Part shown: positions 44,274-54,431 of the stretch, piece by piece
Layout of the letters: every line of letters starts with the position of its first letter
How positions within the stretch are numbered: the stretch's first letter is position 1
NCBI GenBank assembly: GCA_947462335.1
Contig: OX381716.1
Location: 4,274,438 to 4,338,437, forward strand
DNA: 64,000 nucleotides
Source: Harmothoe impar
Lineage: Eukaryota; Annelida; Polychaeta; Phyllodocida; Polynoidae
Direction: 5' to 3'
The notes under the pieces: generated by a model
Seen by the model: the letters and a program-made list of their open reading frames with translations, nothing else
Told to the model about the DNA's origin: nothing
The model's database searches: none
Translations under genes and position numbers: made by a program

Positions 44274-45249
44274 CAAAAAGTGTAGCTAGCGACGCAGCTA
44301 CACGAGAAGACTGGGGTGAGGGCATGTAAGGTCGCATGCCAGCTGGTGTGGCCCAAGTGCCGTGTCTTGTGACATCAAGTTTATCTGCACCTGCAGACAT
44401 GGCAGCCTGGCTCCCACCCCGCCTGAGTGAATGACCAGAGAAGGTCTTGGCGTATGGACATCCTAAGTCAGTGAGGGCGTCTCTGATAACAGTGTTGAAC
44501 ACAGACGGTGTGAGTTGCTTGCCATTAAACAGGGTGAAGGCTGGTGAGGTAGGCAGCAGCGGTAGCTGTGAGATGTACATGTCCCAGGCTGCAGCCGGGC
44601 AGGCTGGGGCCCCAGGTATACGAGGTAGTGACAGAACTACCGGTGGAGAGTTAATTCCAATAGTCTTAGAGGAACGTATGATGACAGTCAGTCCTGAAGG
44701 GTTGGTGATGACATCACCCCTGAGGAGGGTGTGAGGCCCTGCCCAGAGTGACACGGTAGGTGATAGGAGATTAGACGCCCTGACGAACGAGAAGTAACCT
44801 AGTGATAGGGCTGCTTTAACTGGAGATGCACACGGGATGTGATCTAAATATTTACACAGGAGAGTTAAGTCCGCAGGTGTTAGAGTAGGGGCTGGAGTCG
44901 GCGTATGAGGGCGTGTGACAATACCACCTTTGTACACATTATGGGCTTCAGGGGAGGAGAGAGCTGACACATCACCTCCTCTAGCCTGAAGCCACTTACG
45001 CGCTCCAGATAAATAGTTACGTCTGGAAGCTGGCGCCGCCAGAGAATTAGCCAAGTACTGGAGGTACATGGCGGCGTCAGCGACAGATGGGTTGAGGACA
45101 TCAATGCCATAGTATATGGCAAAAGTTAAGTAGTATGATGCTTGGCGTGTCTGATTTACTTTAGAAGCCTCAGTACATGAGGCGTTGAATGAGGCAAGTG
45201 TCTGATGGCCGAGGAGACAATCTGTAGTAAAGAAATCAGATTGGATCAA
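44266..45249 (-). CDS. Tyrosine recombinase (integrase) of the Ngaro/DIRS element
   Basis: 327 codons. It joins the circular DNA copy to the genome by site-specific recombination, in place of a DDE integrase. An N-terminal SAM-like core-binding region (about residues 20-110, with YLQYLANSLAAPASRRNYLS) precedes the catalytic domain (about 125-325). Expected catalytic residues are visible: R157 in FSFVRASNLL, H273 and R276 in HSLRRGG, H296 and the nucleophile Y308 in MRPYMP. The HSLRRGG form is characteristic of DIRS/Ngaro recombinases. The ORF overlaps the RT ORF by 14 bp in another frame, so it needs reinitiation or frameshifting, and it ends inside repeat B1. No breaks seen. Confidence 0.93.
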   Translation of the reverse strand: MIQSDFFTTDCLLGHQTLASFNASCTEASKVNQTRQASYYLTFAIYYGIDVLNPSVADAAMYLQYLANSLAAPASRRNYLSGARKWLQARGGDVSALSSPEAHNVYKGGIVTRPHTPTPAPTLTPADLTLLCKYLDHIPCASPVKAALSLGYFSFVRASNLLSPTVSLWAGPHTLLRGDVITNPSGLTVIIRSSKTIGINSPPVVLSLPRIPGAPACPAAAWDMYISQLPLLPTSPAFTLFNGKQLTPSVFNTVIRDALTDLGCPYAKTFSGHSLRRGGSQAAMSAGADKLDVTRHGTWATPAGMRPYMPSPQSSRVAASLATLFAP

Positions 45250-47743
45250 ATAGTGGTAGTGGGAGGATTGGTGAGACCTCTAGCAGGCCCCTCCTTTGTA
45301 CCTCGCTGTCGGCATAAACACGCTTGCTATGGATGTGGAGCCGACTGAGGGCATCCGCCAGGGGTATTTCCTCACCTCTCTTGTGTTTGATAATGATCTT
45401 GTGGTCATGCTTTGCGGCCTCAAGCCAGAGTTGGCGGGCACACATCGCCAGGATGGGATCAGTGGCCCTACCGGTGTGCAAGGCCTGACTGGAGGCCATA
45501 TTGTCCGTGTAGAGAAGGATTGTGTATCCCGTGGATGCTGCAGGCAGTAGTGTTCGGTAGGCCGTAACCAGGTTGAGGGCCTCAAGATGGACGATGAGTG
45601 GGAACCTGGTAAGTTCCTCTTGGGAGTACTCATGAGAGTAGAACTTGGTGAGGGAGTTGCCACCGCCCATGACCAGCGTGGAGTCACATTCCACCATGAA
45701 GTCATGAGGAGGCGGGTCGAGGAGATGAACACCATTAGATATCCGGGCGTACCGGTAGAACCACCTCACGTCCATACGGTAGGCTTCAGAGATGAACACT
45801 GACCCTTTTGTGGGAGCTGTTTTGAGTGTCTGTAGGATTCTACAGATGAACTTCCTAGCAGCAGGGATACACTTGGAAACATGAACAATCTTACCCACTA
45901 ATGATTGTATGCTCTTGAGGGGGGCAAACTTTGTTTTCAACCATAGGCCGCACTCAGCCTCAATGTCTGCGAGCTTTGTATCCGGTACCGTAAGAGACAT
46001 GTCAGTGGTGTTGAACTTAAAACCCAACCACTCCATGACCTGGGCTGGAGGGTGACACTTTTTGGGTGAAAGCTGGAGTCCAAGGTCCTGACAGAGATCA
46101 AGGAAAGCCTGATAATCAGCCTGTGCCTCCTCCAGGGTTGAGGCTGCCCCGCAGAAGTCATCTAAGTATGAAAGCGCCCAGTGTCCAGATTTTGCAAGTA
46201 GGTAGATCACTGCATTTGTTGTGCGCTGACAGGCAGAAGAGGACAGGCGTGCCCCAAACGACGGGCAGAGGTCAAGGTAGTACTTACCTTCAAACCACAT
46301 ACCCAGGAGGGGAAGGTCACTTGGATCTGTGCGCCACTGATGATAAGCGCGCGAGAGGTCCCCTTTCCAGAGGTAGCAACCGGGACCAAGCATCTTAATC
46401 TTGGTGGAGAGGTCATCAACTGACGGTAGCGTGTATGGGCGTAACTTGCCCTCCAGGCAGTGTTTGGTAATGCCACCGTTCACCCCTTGTCCATCGGGGT
46501 AGGAGAGGTCAAGGACGACTCTCCTAGTATCAGAGTCTTTCTTGGGTGTCGTCATAATAGGTGCTGTGTTAGTCCAAGGGACAAAAGGAGGGGAACTGAA
46601 AGGGCCTAGAATGCCCCCCAGCTCCAGCTCCTTTGCAATGTACGCCCTGACCTGAGAGGCGTAGTCGTCAGCTGTGTCATGATTTTTACTGCTAGAGGTG
46701 GGCGGGGCTGTGCCAGTATAGCCCACAGGCCAGCCATAGCGGAGGAACTCAACCAACTCAGTATCGTGGTAACCACTGAGAAGGGTATCCCATCTGTCTA
46801 GATGTAGGGCAGACGGTACTGTGAGCTTTACCCCAAGATGATTGGGAAGTGTAGAGTCACGTATAGCTGTGTACAGGCGTGCATACTCAGGGAAAGGCAA
46901 CCACTGTGTAACATCCAACCTTGGCCAGAACTTATCCCTTACCGGGGCATATTGGTGTGGTGTTGGGCCCGGGGGGGTATCTGGTAGGTCAAGGTAGGTA
47001 TCAAGGCCATGTAGGTCACAGTCCAGTTGTGCTCGAGCCGGGGCAGGTACAAATGGTGACGCATCCACACGTAGGGTAGAGCGCTTTACAATGTCAACAT
47101 TCTGCATAGCGGCCGAGCTCAATGCTATAGAGGTGGTGGTTAACACAGGCATAGGTATGGCACTGTATACAACTCCTGGTGCAGGAGTAGAGAGACCGGT
47201 AGTGGTACATACCAGCTCAGACGGTGCAGTGAGATCACGTGGTCTCGAAGCACTATGTAGTGTGTCAGGCAGGCTTGTAGACCAGAGCTTGACAGTTGAT
47301 GGGGTGACATGCTGTGAACCAGTCGGTAGTATGTATGCAGCAATGTCAGACCCAGTTGCGACCCGGCTAGGGGGGTCAGTAGGGAGAGTCCAGGGACAGT
47401 CCAGGTCAACAGGTGAAACACAAGTAACATAGAGGCTGCCGGCAGTAGCCGGCCTAGGCTCGAAAGGAGGCTGGTCCCCTGTAGTTTGCCTTAATGTTAC
47501 AGGATAGGTATGAGTGGCCATGTATAAGCTGGATGGTAGATCGGCACCAGCTGCAGTGGTGTCCGTGCTGAAGGGTACCAACCATGTGGCCGTCTTCTTT
47601 TGTGCAGCCAGCCGGGGAGTTATACGCCTCACATACAACGTCAACTCTGCCGACTGATGAAGGTGCACGACGTTTAGGCCTAGTGGGATTGTTAACAGGA
47701 TGAACCACAGGTCTGGATGGCACTGCTGACGTGGATGGGACAT
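45236..47743 (-). CDS. Reverse transcriptase / RNase H of the Ngaro/DIRS element
   Basis: 835 codons from the first ATG. The first ~97 overlap the end of gag in another frame, so the true start or a frameshift point is not fixed. The RT domain (about residues 370-620) has GGILGPFSSPPFVPW, the VVLDLSYPDG motif, KGDLSRAYHQW and the catalytic YLDDF at 526-530. The RNase H domain (about 680-800) shows D687 in VECDS, E718 in VHLEALN, D747 in YTDNMAS and D797 in ADALSR. It copies the element RNA into DNA using the internal B1-A2 region to restore the ends. The DIRS-1-type methyltransferase domain is not seen. The first ~280 residues are Pro/Ser/Thr-rich with no known domain. Confidence 0.93.
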   Translation of the reverse strand: MSHPRQQCHPDLWFILLTIPLGLNVVHLHQSAELTLYVRRITPRLAAQKKTATWLVPFSTDTTAAGADLPSSLYMATHTYPVTLRQTTGDQPPFEPRPATAGSLYVTCVSPVDLDCPWTLPTDPPSRVATGSDIAAYILPTGSQHVTPSTVKLWSTSLPDTLHSASRPRDLTAPSELVCTTTGLSTPAPGVVYSAIPMPVLTTTSIALSSAAMQNVDIVKRSTLRVDASPFVPAPARAQLDCDLHGLDTYLDLPDTPPGPTPHQYAPVRDKFWPRLDVTQWLPFPEYARLYTAIRDSTLPNHLGVKLTVPSALHLDRWDTLLSGYHDTELVEFLRYGWPVGYTGTAPPTSSSKNHDTADDYASQVRAYIAKELELGGILGPFSSPPFVPWTNTAPIMTTPKKDSDTRRVVLDLSYPDGQGVNGGITKHCLEGKLRPYTLPSVDDLSTKIKMLGPGCYLWKGDLSRAYHQWRTDPSDLPLLGMWFEGKYYLDLCPSFGARLSSSACQRTTNAVIYLLAKSGHWALSYLDDFCGAASTLEEAQADYQAFLDLCQDLGLQLSPKKCHPPAQVMEWLGFKFNTTDMSLTVPDTKLADIEAECGLWLKTKFAPLKSIQSLVGKIVHVSKCIPAARKFICRILQTLKTAPTKGSVFISEAYRMDVRWFYRYARISNGVHLLDPPPHDFMVECDSTLVMGGGNSLTKFYSHEYSQEELTRFPLIVHLEALNLVTAYRTLLPAASTGYTILLYTDNMASSQALHTGRATDPILAMCARQLWLEAAKHDHKIIIKHKRGEEIPLADALSRLHIHSKRVYADSEVQRRGLLEVSPILPLPLFDPI

Positions 47744-48917
47744 AAGCAGATCCAGCAGCTGCAGCTGGGATACCAGCCTGGGCCCGGGCTCTGACTGTAG
47801 CTCTCTCAGCTGCTCTCTCAGCTGCCCTCATGACTGATCCTATTGTAGGGAATAACCGGCCAGGTCTGAAGTGGGAGAGCTCAGAACGCAGGGCACTGAT
47901 AGCAGGATCCGACCACGCAGGGTTAAGTGGGTCAGACCATCTCATAGTACCATCCGCAACGCCTGAGAGTACCTCCTCCGACCACTCTCGGACCTGCTCC
48001 CAGTCATAGTCTTTAGCGTCAGCTAGGACATTGGTGAAATGCTGAAGTATAGCGGGCCTATCACTGAGGGGGGTTTTATCATCCATAGCAAGCCTGTTTA
48101 AACCGAAGAGGTACTCAGGGGGGTCAAGGGACGCAAGGGAGGTCTTGGTACGGGTTGGACCCCTCGTAATGTAGTCATGGGGATGCGTTCGCTTACCCTT
48201 GACCGCTGTGATGTGCTGTGCTGTATCTAGTAGAGCCTGAACACGGAGGTTGACTAGTGGGTCCGGGTTGACAGGCATAGATGTGGGGCGCAGATCTACC
48301 GGGACGTGCAGTTGTGGGAAAGCCTGAAGCACAGCCTGAGCAGTGGGCTGTACTCCGGAGGACAAAGGTCGTGGCAACTCCATACCTGGATGATGATTAG
48401 CAGCTGACAGGTGTTGGTACTGGTGAGTCATCAGATGTGGAGGGAGTGCCTGAGTGACGCCCGGTAGTGTTGACAGGGTAGCCTGGCTGTGTGACAGCGC
48501 CTGTGGTGGTGTCACGTAGTTGGTGATGACAGGGACCGACTGTGTGACAGCAGGTTGAAGGTCAATCTGAGCAACTGATGTGGCAGCCGTGGTGGTCGTA
48601 GTAACCGAAGGGGAGGCCGTAGGCCTAGCGTAGGGGGTAGCAGCTGTACGAGTGCTCATTCTAGTGGTAACCTTACCCCCTCCGGTGGCAGCAGTAGTAG
48701 ATGTGGCGACACTTTGTACCGTCGTGACAGGAGACGTCGTGGGTGGGGCGATGGCACTGATCCGCTGTAGTATCAGATCAGAGGTCGACTTGACATCAGT
48801 GACATTTGACTCTATCCCATCGAGACGCTGCGTCAGATCTACCACTTTGTCTGACAATTCCGCCGTAGTCCACTTACTTTTAGGTGCAGGTTTCTTTGCG
48901 CCTGTTGGTTTACCCAT
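47454..48917 (-). CDS. Gag-like protein of the Ngaro/DIRS element
   Basis: 487 codons beginning MGKPTGAKKPAPKSKW, with a basic N-terminus and a short coiled-coil-like stretch (about 20-52). A long Thr/Ala/Pro-rich region follows (about 55-235). The more conserved part (about 240-395) includes WSDPLNPAWSDPAISALRSE. Near the C-terminus is a cysteine/histidine cluster, C429, C438, H453/H454, C455 and C458, of the kind used for nucleic-acid binding in DIRS gag proteins. The predicted role is to package element RNA. The start lies about 50 bp inside repeat A1. The 3' end overlaps the RT ORF by 290 bp in another frame. Confidence 0.85.
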   Translation of the reverse strand: MGKPTGAKKPAPKSKWTTAELSDKVVDLTQRLDGIESNVTDVKSTSDLILQRISAIAPPTTSPVTTVQSVATSTTAATGGGKVTTRMSTRTAATPYARPTASPSVTTTTTAATSVAQIDLQPAVTQSVPVITNYVTPPQALSHSQATLSTLPGVTQALPPHLMTHQYQHLSAANHHPGMELPRPLSSGVQPTAQAVLQAFPQLHVPVDLRPTSMPVNPDPLVNLRVQALLDTAQHITAVKGKRTHPHDYITRGPTRTKTSLASLDPPEYLFGLNRLAMDDKTPLSDRPAILQHFTNVLADAKDYDWEQVREWSEEVLSGVADGTMRWSDPLNPAWSDPAISALRSELSHFRPGRLFPTIGSVMRAAERAAERATVRARAQAGIPAAAAGSAYVPSTSAVPSRPVVHPVNNPTRPKRRAPSSVGRVDVVCEAYNSPAGCTKEDGHMVGTLQHGHHCSWCRSTIQLIHGHSYLSCNIKANYRGPASFRA

Positions 48918-48967
48918 CTTGAAGGGTAGAGTGGTAAATAATACCTCAAAAACTAGAACTTAGTGAC

Positions 48968-49145
48968 GAGAGAAAACTAACAGCGTGTTGATTGCTGAAT
49001 TGTTTGGGCGGAAGTGGAAGACTGCGCTGGTTACTGGCGAGTCAATAGTTTACGAGCGTCCCGGTGGGGGCGCTCGGGAATATATGAGTTTTTCCCGCGC
49101 GCTGTTCCGAGCCATTATCCGGTCGATTCTAAATCGCCCGCAATG
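48968..49145 (-). repeat. Split direct repeat A1 (element 5' end)
   Basis: 178 bp, the 5' terminal repeat on the minus strand and probable promoter region. It ends at AATG, where host sequence GCAGATTTTTGCG resumes. Confidence 0.93.
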
Positions 49146-49642
49146 GCAGATTTTTGCGAAATTGTTTCTCTGTTGTTGCTAGGTCAACTGTGCGAGAGTA
49201 TTTGTATTTACATTGATTTAATATACCATTTCTTTTATATACAATTGGATTCCGAGAATTCATTTAATAGAGAGAAGCATTATGATACGTAATGGTTTCA
49301 AAATATAACTGAAGTGAAATTGAAGACAAAAATCGAGTTAGCTTCGAAAAAAGTACGTACATTTAACTAGCCTCTTTTGCTTTATCTGTTCCTGTCAAGC
49401 ACTCAAGCCTAATTCAATGGGGTGGTACCAGCAAACCAAATAATGCCGTTTTATATATAGGGGAATCACATTTTACGCTGTTGCAGATTAAATCTACCAC
49501 TAAGTTCCCCCCCTATCCATCAAAACCTTATGAGGCTGCCTACTTTATCAGTTTTTGCCATGATGTAATTAACATAGCTGATAAAACACTGCCTGCCCAT
49601 AGTAATGTTTACTGAGGGAATCCTCTGAGATTGATACTACCA
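49146..49642. other. Non-coding flank
   Basis: AT-rich, no gene recognised. Repeated phrase 'ctgataaaa' near 49550-49590. Confidence 0.45.
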
Positions 49643-49924
49643 CACAGAGAAAACGAACAGCGTTAAAAGGGAATCCAGGTTGCCTCCAGAATGACTCCCC
49701 TCTCTCGGGGAGTCCAGGTCGCTTGAAAGAGCCTAGGTGACTCTCTGGATGTCATAAGGGAGCCACCTGTCGGAGTCATATATCTCTCTGGGTCATATGA
49801 CTCCCCCAGGTGACTCCCATAGGCAAATAAAAGAGTCACATAGACACCCTTAGCCGACTCGAGAGAGGGGAGTCATTCTGGAGGCAGCCTGGACTCCCTT
49901 TTGATGCTGTTCCTTTTCTCTGTG
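49643..49924. mobile_element. MITE with CACAGAGA termini, copy 1
   Basis: The left end CACAGAGAAAACGAACAGCG and right end TGCTGTTCCTTTTCTCTGTG are inverted. Inward, 'agggaatccagg.tgcctccagaatgactcccc' pairs with 'ggggagtcattctggaggcagcctggactccctt'. A second copy lies at 55.05 kb. No coding capacity; target duplication unclear. Confidence 0.87.
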
Positions 49925-50835
49925 CCTCCAGTATACTCTTGCTGAGAGTTCCTTATCATTGTTGCATGCCTTTCTCTTCCACCCCCTACCAGCTCCAGTT
50001 GTGGGAGTAGTCTACATGTTTGACATTCACCACGAGATCTTCTTGCTGAATGTAAATGATAGACAGTAGTGCAGCCATTTTGTGAGCCCCTGTTATTGTA
50101 TGGGTGAAGATATACACAGAGAAAATTAAAGGGGTCAACTGTGTCTCCAACAATGGGTCTGGTGAAATGGAGAGTCAAACAGCTAATGACTCTGCTTATG
50201 TGTAGGGTCAACTTGAAAGAATTTGATAAAATGATACCAAAAAAAAAATGCTGAGGCCAAAAAAAAAGTTTCAGGTAACATGGCGAGAAAATTTAGGGTC
50301 GGTAGGTCCGATTATTTTACTGTCTTTTTATAAAAACATGAAAGCACCAGCCAGCCTCTCTGAGGACCCTGCAATCGACCAAAAAAGGGTAACACTCAAG
50401 ACCTTTCAAATTGAGGATATTTCATTTTATAGTTCCGCGCATGTTCCCTTTGCCTTTGGCCGCTAGGAATTTTCGGAACCCAGATTCTCCTCCAGTTTCT
50501 TTATACATTTTAGTTGAATGAGGTCCTCCATGTTTAGTTCCGCAGCCAACCACCAGGTGGCCACTGACCCTGACTAGTGGATGAAGCTGCATTCTGTGCT
50601 ATGAGTCTCTATGATCTGGTAATGTAAACAGCTCTGCATGTTTAACTTATTCTAACAATTTTAAGTGTTACTCAATATCTGTGCTTTCTAAGCAATGTGA
50701 TACTTGGCGAAATAAAGTTTCCAGAGAATGAATTACTTGTATAGGTTTCTACAGCAAAGTGGTCCTGTTCAGCTGCTATTACAGCCATACCATCTGGTGG
50801 TTTAGGGCATGAACTAGCCCTGGTGGACTTCCCCA
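49925..50835. other. Non-coding interval
   Basis: No gene recognised. A-rich tracts lie near 50245-50265. Confidence 0.45.
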
Positions 50836-50910
50836 TAGTTGCCGGGGCTGGATTGGTGGATCATGATGACAAATGCCATCGTTAAGTGAAATCTGTCCTT
50901 AAAGGGTTAA
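50836..50910. mobile_element. piggyBac-type hairpin MITE, right-end fragment
   Basis: 'ggattggtggatcatgatgacaaatgcc' to GTCCTTAAAGGGTTAA (TTAA at 50907-50910). The left two thirds are missing. Confidence 0.7.
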
Positions 50911-51044
50911 CTAGATAACTTTATTTTTAAATGGTTTGAGGAAATATCAAGTCGGGTAGACTACAACACTGAGCCTCGTATTTCCTCAAAGGTGAATAAC
51001 CAACCCCCGTATTTCCTCAAACCTCCGTATTTCCTCAAAACTTT

Positions 51045-51134
51045 ACTTCCGGTATAGTGTAAGGATATATATAGAACGAAGCCACTTCCGGTCGCGCGGA
51101 AAACTAGTTCCGGTACACAGTTTCGTCTGCTACA
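51045..51134 (+). promoter_or_regulatory. Promoter with three TTCCGG sites
   Basis: CTTCCGG or TTCCGG occurs at about 51053, 51086 and 51109, the core of ETS-family binding sites. ATATATATA lies at about 51066-51074. The first ATG of the gene follows at 51135 in a favourable context (ACAATGGCT). No CpG-rich island is evident. Confidence 0.6.
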
Positions 51135-51897
51135 ATGGCTTCCAAAGCAAGTTCAAGAGTTCCAGGCTATGATGATGCGACAGAAGAGGAGAAAAGGGAG
51201 GGTTCTAGGAAGTATTTGAGGGATTTCTTCTTCGAAATCATGGGAGAAGTGCAGGCGGACATTGTTAAAGAGGTTCTGGAGGAGGAGAGACCATTTAATA
51301 ATGCGGATATCTCAGACTTCCATGTCTGTTTTGACGTAGAAGAGCCCCTCCCTCAGGAGGAAAATGTGGAAAATGTGGCGAACGCGGACGATGAGTCTCC
51401 AAATCCGCGTCCCCCTACCCTGGAGGAGCTGCAGCAGGAGGCTGAGCACCGTACCTACGTTTTGGAAAGGCGTAATTTAAATATTGTGAAGAAAACCATC
51501 TCGGTGAGTCCCAAATATTAGCCATTGTTGATGTTTCGAACGGGCGTCTGCTCGGGGAGTAGGGAGAATTTACTTTCGGTGCGTTTGGGTTTGCCGCGGT
51601 TGGGAGAATTGAACATTTGATCCAAAAATTTGTTTTTCTTCGATATTTCAGTAAATATATGTCGTATTTTTATAATTTTTAGGTCCTGCGGAAGGTACAT
51701 GGCTACTTTAAAGAGAAATTAGATGAAGACAGGCAGGTGCTGGATATTCCACCCCGCAGACTGGCTACGCTGATGTCCCAGTTCGTGCTCGGTGTCAGGA
51801 AGCCGCTGCCGAGAGGAGTCACTTGGGAAGAGGCGACGGACGCTCAAAAGTACCACCAAACGGACACCCTCACCAGCTATTATACTGGTGTAGCGAG
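51135..51897 (+). CDS. First two exons of a host gene, possibly with a Crypton-recombinase-like N-terminal region
   Basis: Exon 1 (51135-51503) encodes 123 residues from MASKASSRVPGYDDATEEEK, acidic with a helical middle (FFFEIMGEVQADIVKEVLEE). It ends at a consensus donor (TCG|GTGAGT). Exon 2 (51683-51897) follows AATTTTTAG and adds 71 codons in frame. It contains IPPRRLATLMSQFVLGVRK and TDTLTSYYTGVAR, resembling the short core-binding region before the catalytic domain in Crypton-derived proteins (QRICH1/ZMYM/KIAA1958-like). I rate this similarity as moderate. It closes at AG|GTAAAA; if that donor is not used, a TAA ends the protein at once. Further exons were not identified. The gene could be intact with distant exons or a domesticated or degraded recombinase gene. 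Confidence 0.55.
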
Positions 51898-52069
51898 GTA
51901 AAAAAAAAGATGAATAAATAGATTGAACCCTTCTACAAAGCATACGTCAAAACCAGAATCAAATTCCACCCCTAAATAATGTAACTTTCGATTCTTGGAA
52001 ATGTCACTAAAAACTGAAAAAATGGCCACGATCTAGACCAAATTCTCAAAGTCCCCGATTCAAACCCTG
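51898..52069. other. Probable intron 2 start
   Basis: Non-coding sequence after the exon 2 donor. Confidence 0.35.
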
Positions 52070-52400
52070 TTTACAAAATAACTACTGAATATTATGCAAT
52101 AATCCCGAAATCCTGTATATATGGATAGTTGTCGTCATGCCCGCAAAAGGATTTGCTCAAATATCGTCTCTAATTACGGAAATAATTAAAAAAGCAAACT
52201 GAAGAATATTCACCACAAGCGCGCTGCCTTTAAAAATGACAGCGCAGTTTCCACCAAGGTTCTTCAGTTTGCTTTTTTAATTATTTCGGTACTTAGAGAC
52301 GATATTTGAGCAAATCCTTTTGCGGGGACTATGACAACTATGTGGAGATACAGGATTTTGAGGTGCCATTGCATAATATTCAGTAGTTATTGAGAAAAAT
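52070..52400. repeat. Foldback with ~140-bp arms
   Basis: The left arm (about 52070-52215) and right arm (about 52255-52400) are inverted copies. Outer parts are 'aataactactgaatattatgcaat' and its complement; inner parts are 'gcaaaaggatttgctcaaatatcgtctct' and its complement. The central loop is about 40 bp. Confidence 0.87.
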
Positions 52401-54431
52401 GAACTTTTGTGGCGAAGTTTTCACTCGGTCAGACGCTACATGGTAGTGCTTTAACATAGCGAGTCTATGGGCGCAGACTGACAGTGGCCCGAGCCAAACT
52501 GGAAATATGCTCTAAAATTGCACAGAAGGGGGGGGAGCCCCAAAATAATTTTTTCTCAACTCCCCAGTATTAGGCCTTTCTAGTCATGTGATTCATTAAG
52601 AAATCCATCATGTAGAAGTCACTAAACCGAATAGCGGCACGACCCTCAAACATGAATTCTACTAGAATCACTTGAAAAATTGCTCAACGACAAAAAATTG
52701 TTTGGGAGGGTTAGAGCAATTTCTCAGATCTGCCCTTGATATATATTAAAGGTGACATGTTTAATATCCTAGGTTTTGATATCCCATTTAATAATAATAA
52801 TTCTAAGACTCCCCAAGCCCCCCCTGAGTTAGGGTCACTTCAGCTTCTAAACCCTGTTGAAATCCTATATACGGCCTCGTCGCTGCTCAACTTGCGTTTG
52901 CTTTTTTCAATTTTTGGATATTTTGAGGCCCCTAAAATGTCTGAGCCTAAGTTAGAGTAAAGTCGACATGCTGAACTACCACCTATTTTTTTCCTGACCC
53001 AAAAAGACCTATTTTTGACCCAAATACAGCACTTTGAAATCTAATCCCCCCTCAGTATGACCCAGCTCCCACACCCGTGCCGACTGGAACCTCGCTACCT
53101 TGTCATAGTATTTGCACAAATTAACCATTTTTGGCCTGTTTCCTATATATTCACATATTTTGAGCTTGATATCAATGTGTGGGTATGCCATATTGAGGCT
53201 AAACCTGAAATAAAAGAACATCGTATTCTGCTAAAAGTCAATATTTTCTCAAAGTAAAATATTGTCATCTATAAATAAAACCGTCATGGGGCTCTACAAA
53301 CCTTTATATTTGATGTGCTGGCTTGTATAAACGTATTTCCTACTGTATTTCAGGTATTTCATATTTTTAAGTTGCCTTGAAGCGAAGTCTGTGTCCTCGT
53401 GCGAGCTGTCTGCTCTCACTCGCCGGGCGGATATTTGAATCCTTGTACACACGTGAGCGCTACTGGAATGTGGGGGGAGTGGGATATCCAGCAAAATAAA
53501 ATCGTATTTCTGTTGTATTTGATCGTTTGTCGCCTTACTTTTCATAGATTGCATTGAAATCGAGCAGTTTAACATCGATTTCCTATAATAAAATGATGAA
53601 ATCGAGTAGAGACGAAAAAGCACCGGACGCTGCGATCAGCTGATTGTTGACCTACATTCAGATTGAGACGATATCATTTTTTTTAAATTGGCTCCGTTTG
53701 GGGGTTAAAATAGCATATTTTGGCTTGAAACCAAGCCTAAGCTCTACAAAACATCCTATATTTACACGTACAATAGCTGAATTAGGCCTTAGCCCCCCAG
53801 AAAATTTGGTTGAGGGTTTCTAACACGATGGATCGGCGAAAAAATGAGACGATAAAAATGTGGCTACCCGGCTTGAGCTTGACAGTGGCAGGCCGCGGGT
53901 GGTTTCTTCACCTTCCCCGAAAAATAATATGTTGTTTTTTTGGTTTAAAATCGAGTTATATTGAAAGAAACATAGCGCAGGCCAGAGAAAAGATCCTATA
54001 TTTGGACGTACAAGAGGTAAATTAGGCCTTAACCCCCCAGAAAATGTGGTTGAGGCTTCTTAACTTGAAAGTTCCGCGGAAAAATTGATCGTAAAATTTT
54101 CCCAGAGACAAACAGTGGCACCGAAATCAAGACTGGTGAGCAGAAAAGCGGACGGTGTCAACGAGCAGTAATTTTTTTTTTTTTTAATGAATTATCGTTT
54201 GATCGTCTTTCTTTTCAAAAAATTAATGTGTTTTAATAGCGTATTAGGCCTAATTTCTAAAAATAACGACGATATAGGCGATAAAAGGGGGGGGACTAGA
54301 TTTTTGCAAACCATATCACGCACGCGCAGAGACTGGAAGTGAAGTCGAGCAAGGTGTCATGGCGGCGTTCGGACGTGAGTGGGGACGATGCAGGTTAATA
54401 AATTGTCTTTTTCTCCTTTAATACTTGACAT
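52401..54431. other. Non-coding interval with internal duplication and a possible exon
   Basis: 'aggcctta(a/g)ccccccagaaaat.tggttgagg.tt' occurs at 53785-53818 and 54025-54058, each after 'tatatttg.acgtaca', so a ~240-bp tandem duplication is likely. ATGGCGGCGTTCGGAC|GTGAGT at 54358-54379 resembles a first coding exon and donor but has no other support. Confidence 0.4.

Larger units (their letters stand above)
43302..49145 (-). mobile_element. Ngaro/DIRS-type tyrosine-recombinase retrotransposon
   Basis: A 5.84-kb element read on the minus strand: repeat A1, gag, RT/RNase H, tyrosine recombinase, repeat B1 fused to A2, a 219-bp spacer, B2. A1 and A2 are 178 bp each with one difference seen; B1 and B2 are 289 bp each with none seen. 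This A1...B1A2...B2 order of split direct repeats is that described for Ngaro-group DIRS elements. AATG is shared by the left end (43301-43304), the right end (49142-49145) and the B1-A2 junction (43984-43987). The flanks would rejoin as GAAGT-AATG-GCAGA with no duplication. All three ORFs are open and the repeats nearly identical, so this is a young, possibly competent copy. Confidence 0.93.

Noticed and set aside
44880..45122. Additional small ORFs on both strands within the Ngaro/DIRS element
   Set aside because: They are shadow frames of the gag, RT and recombinase genes with no independent support.
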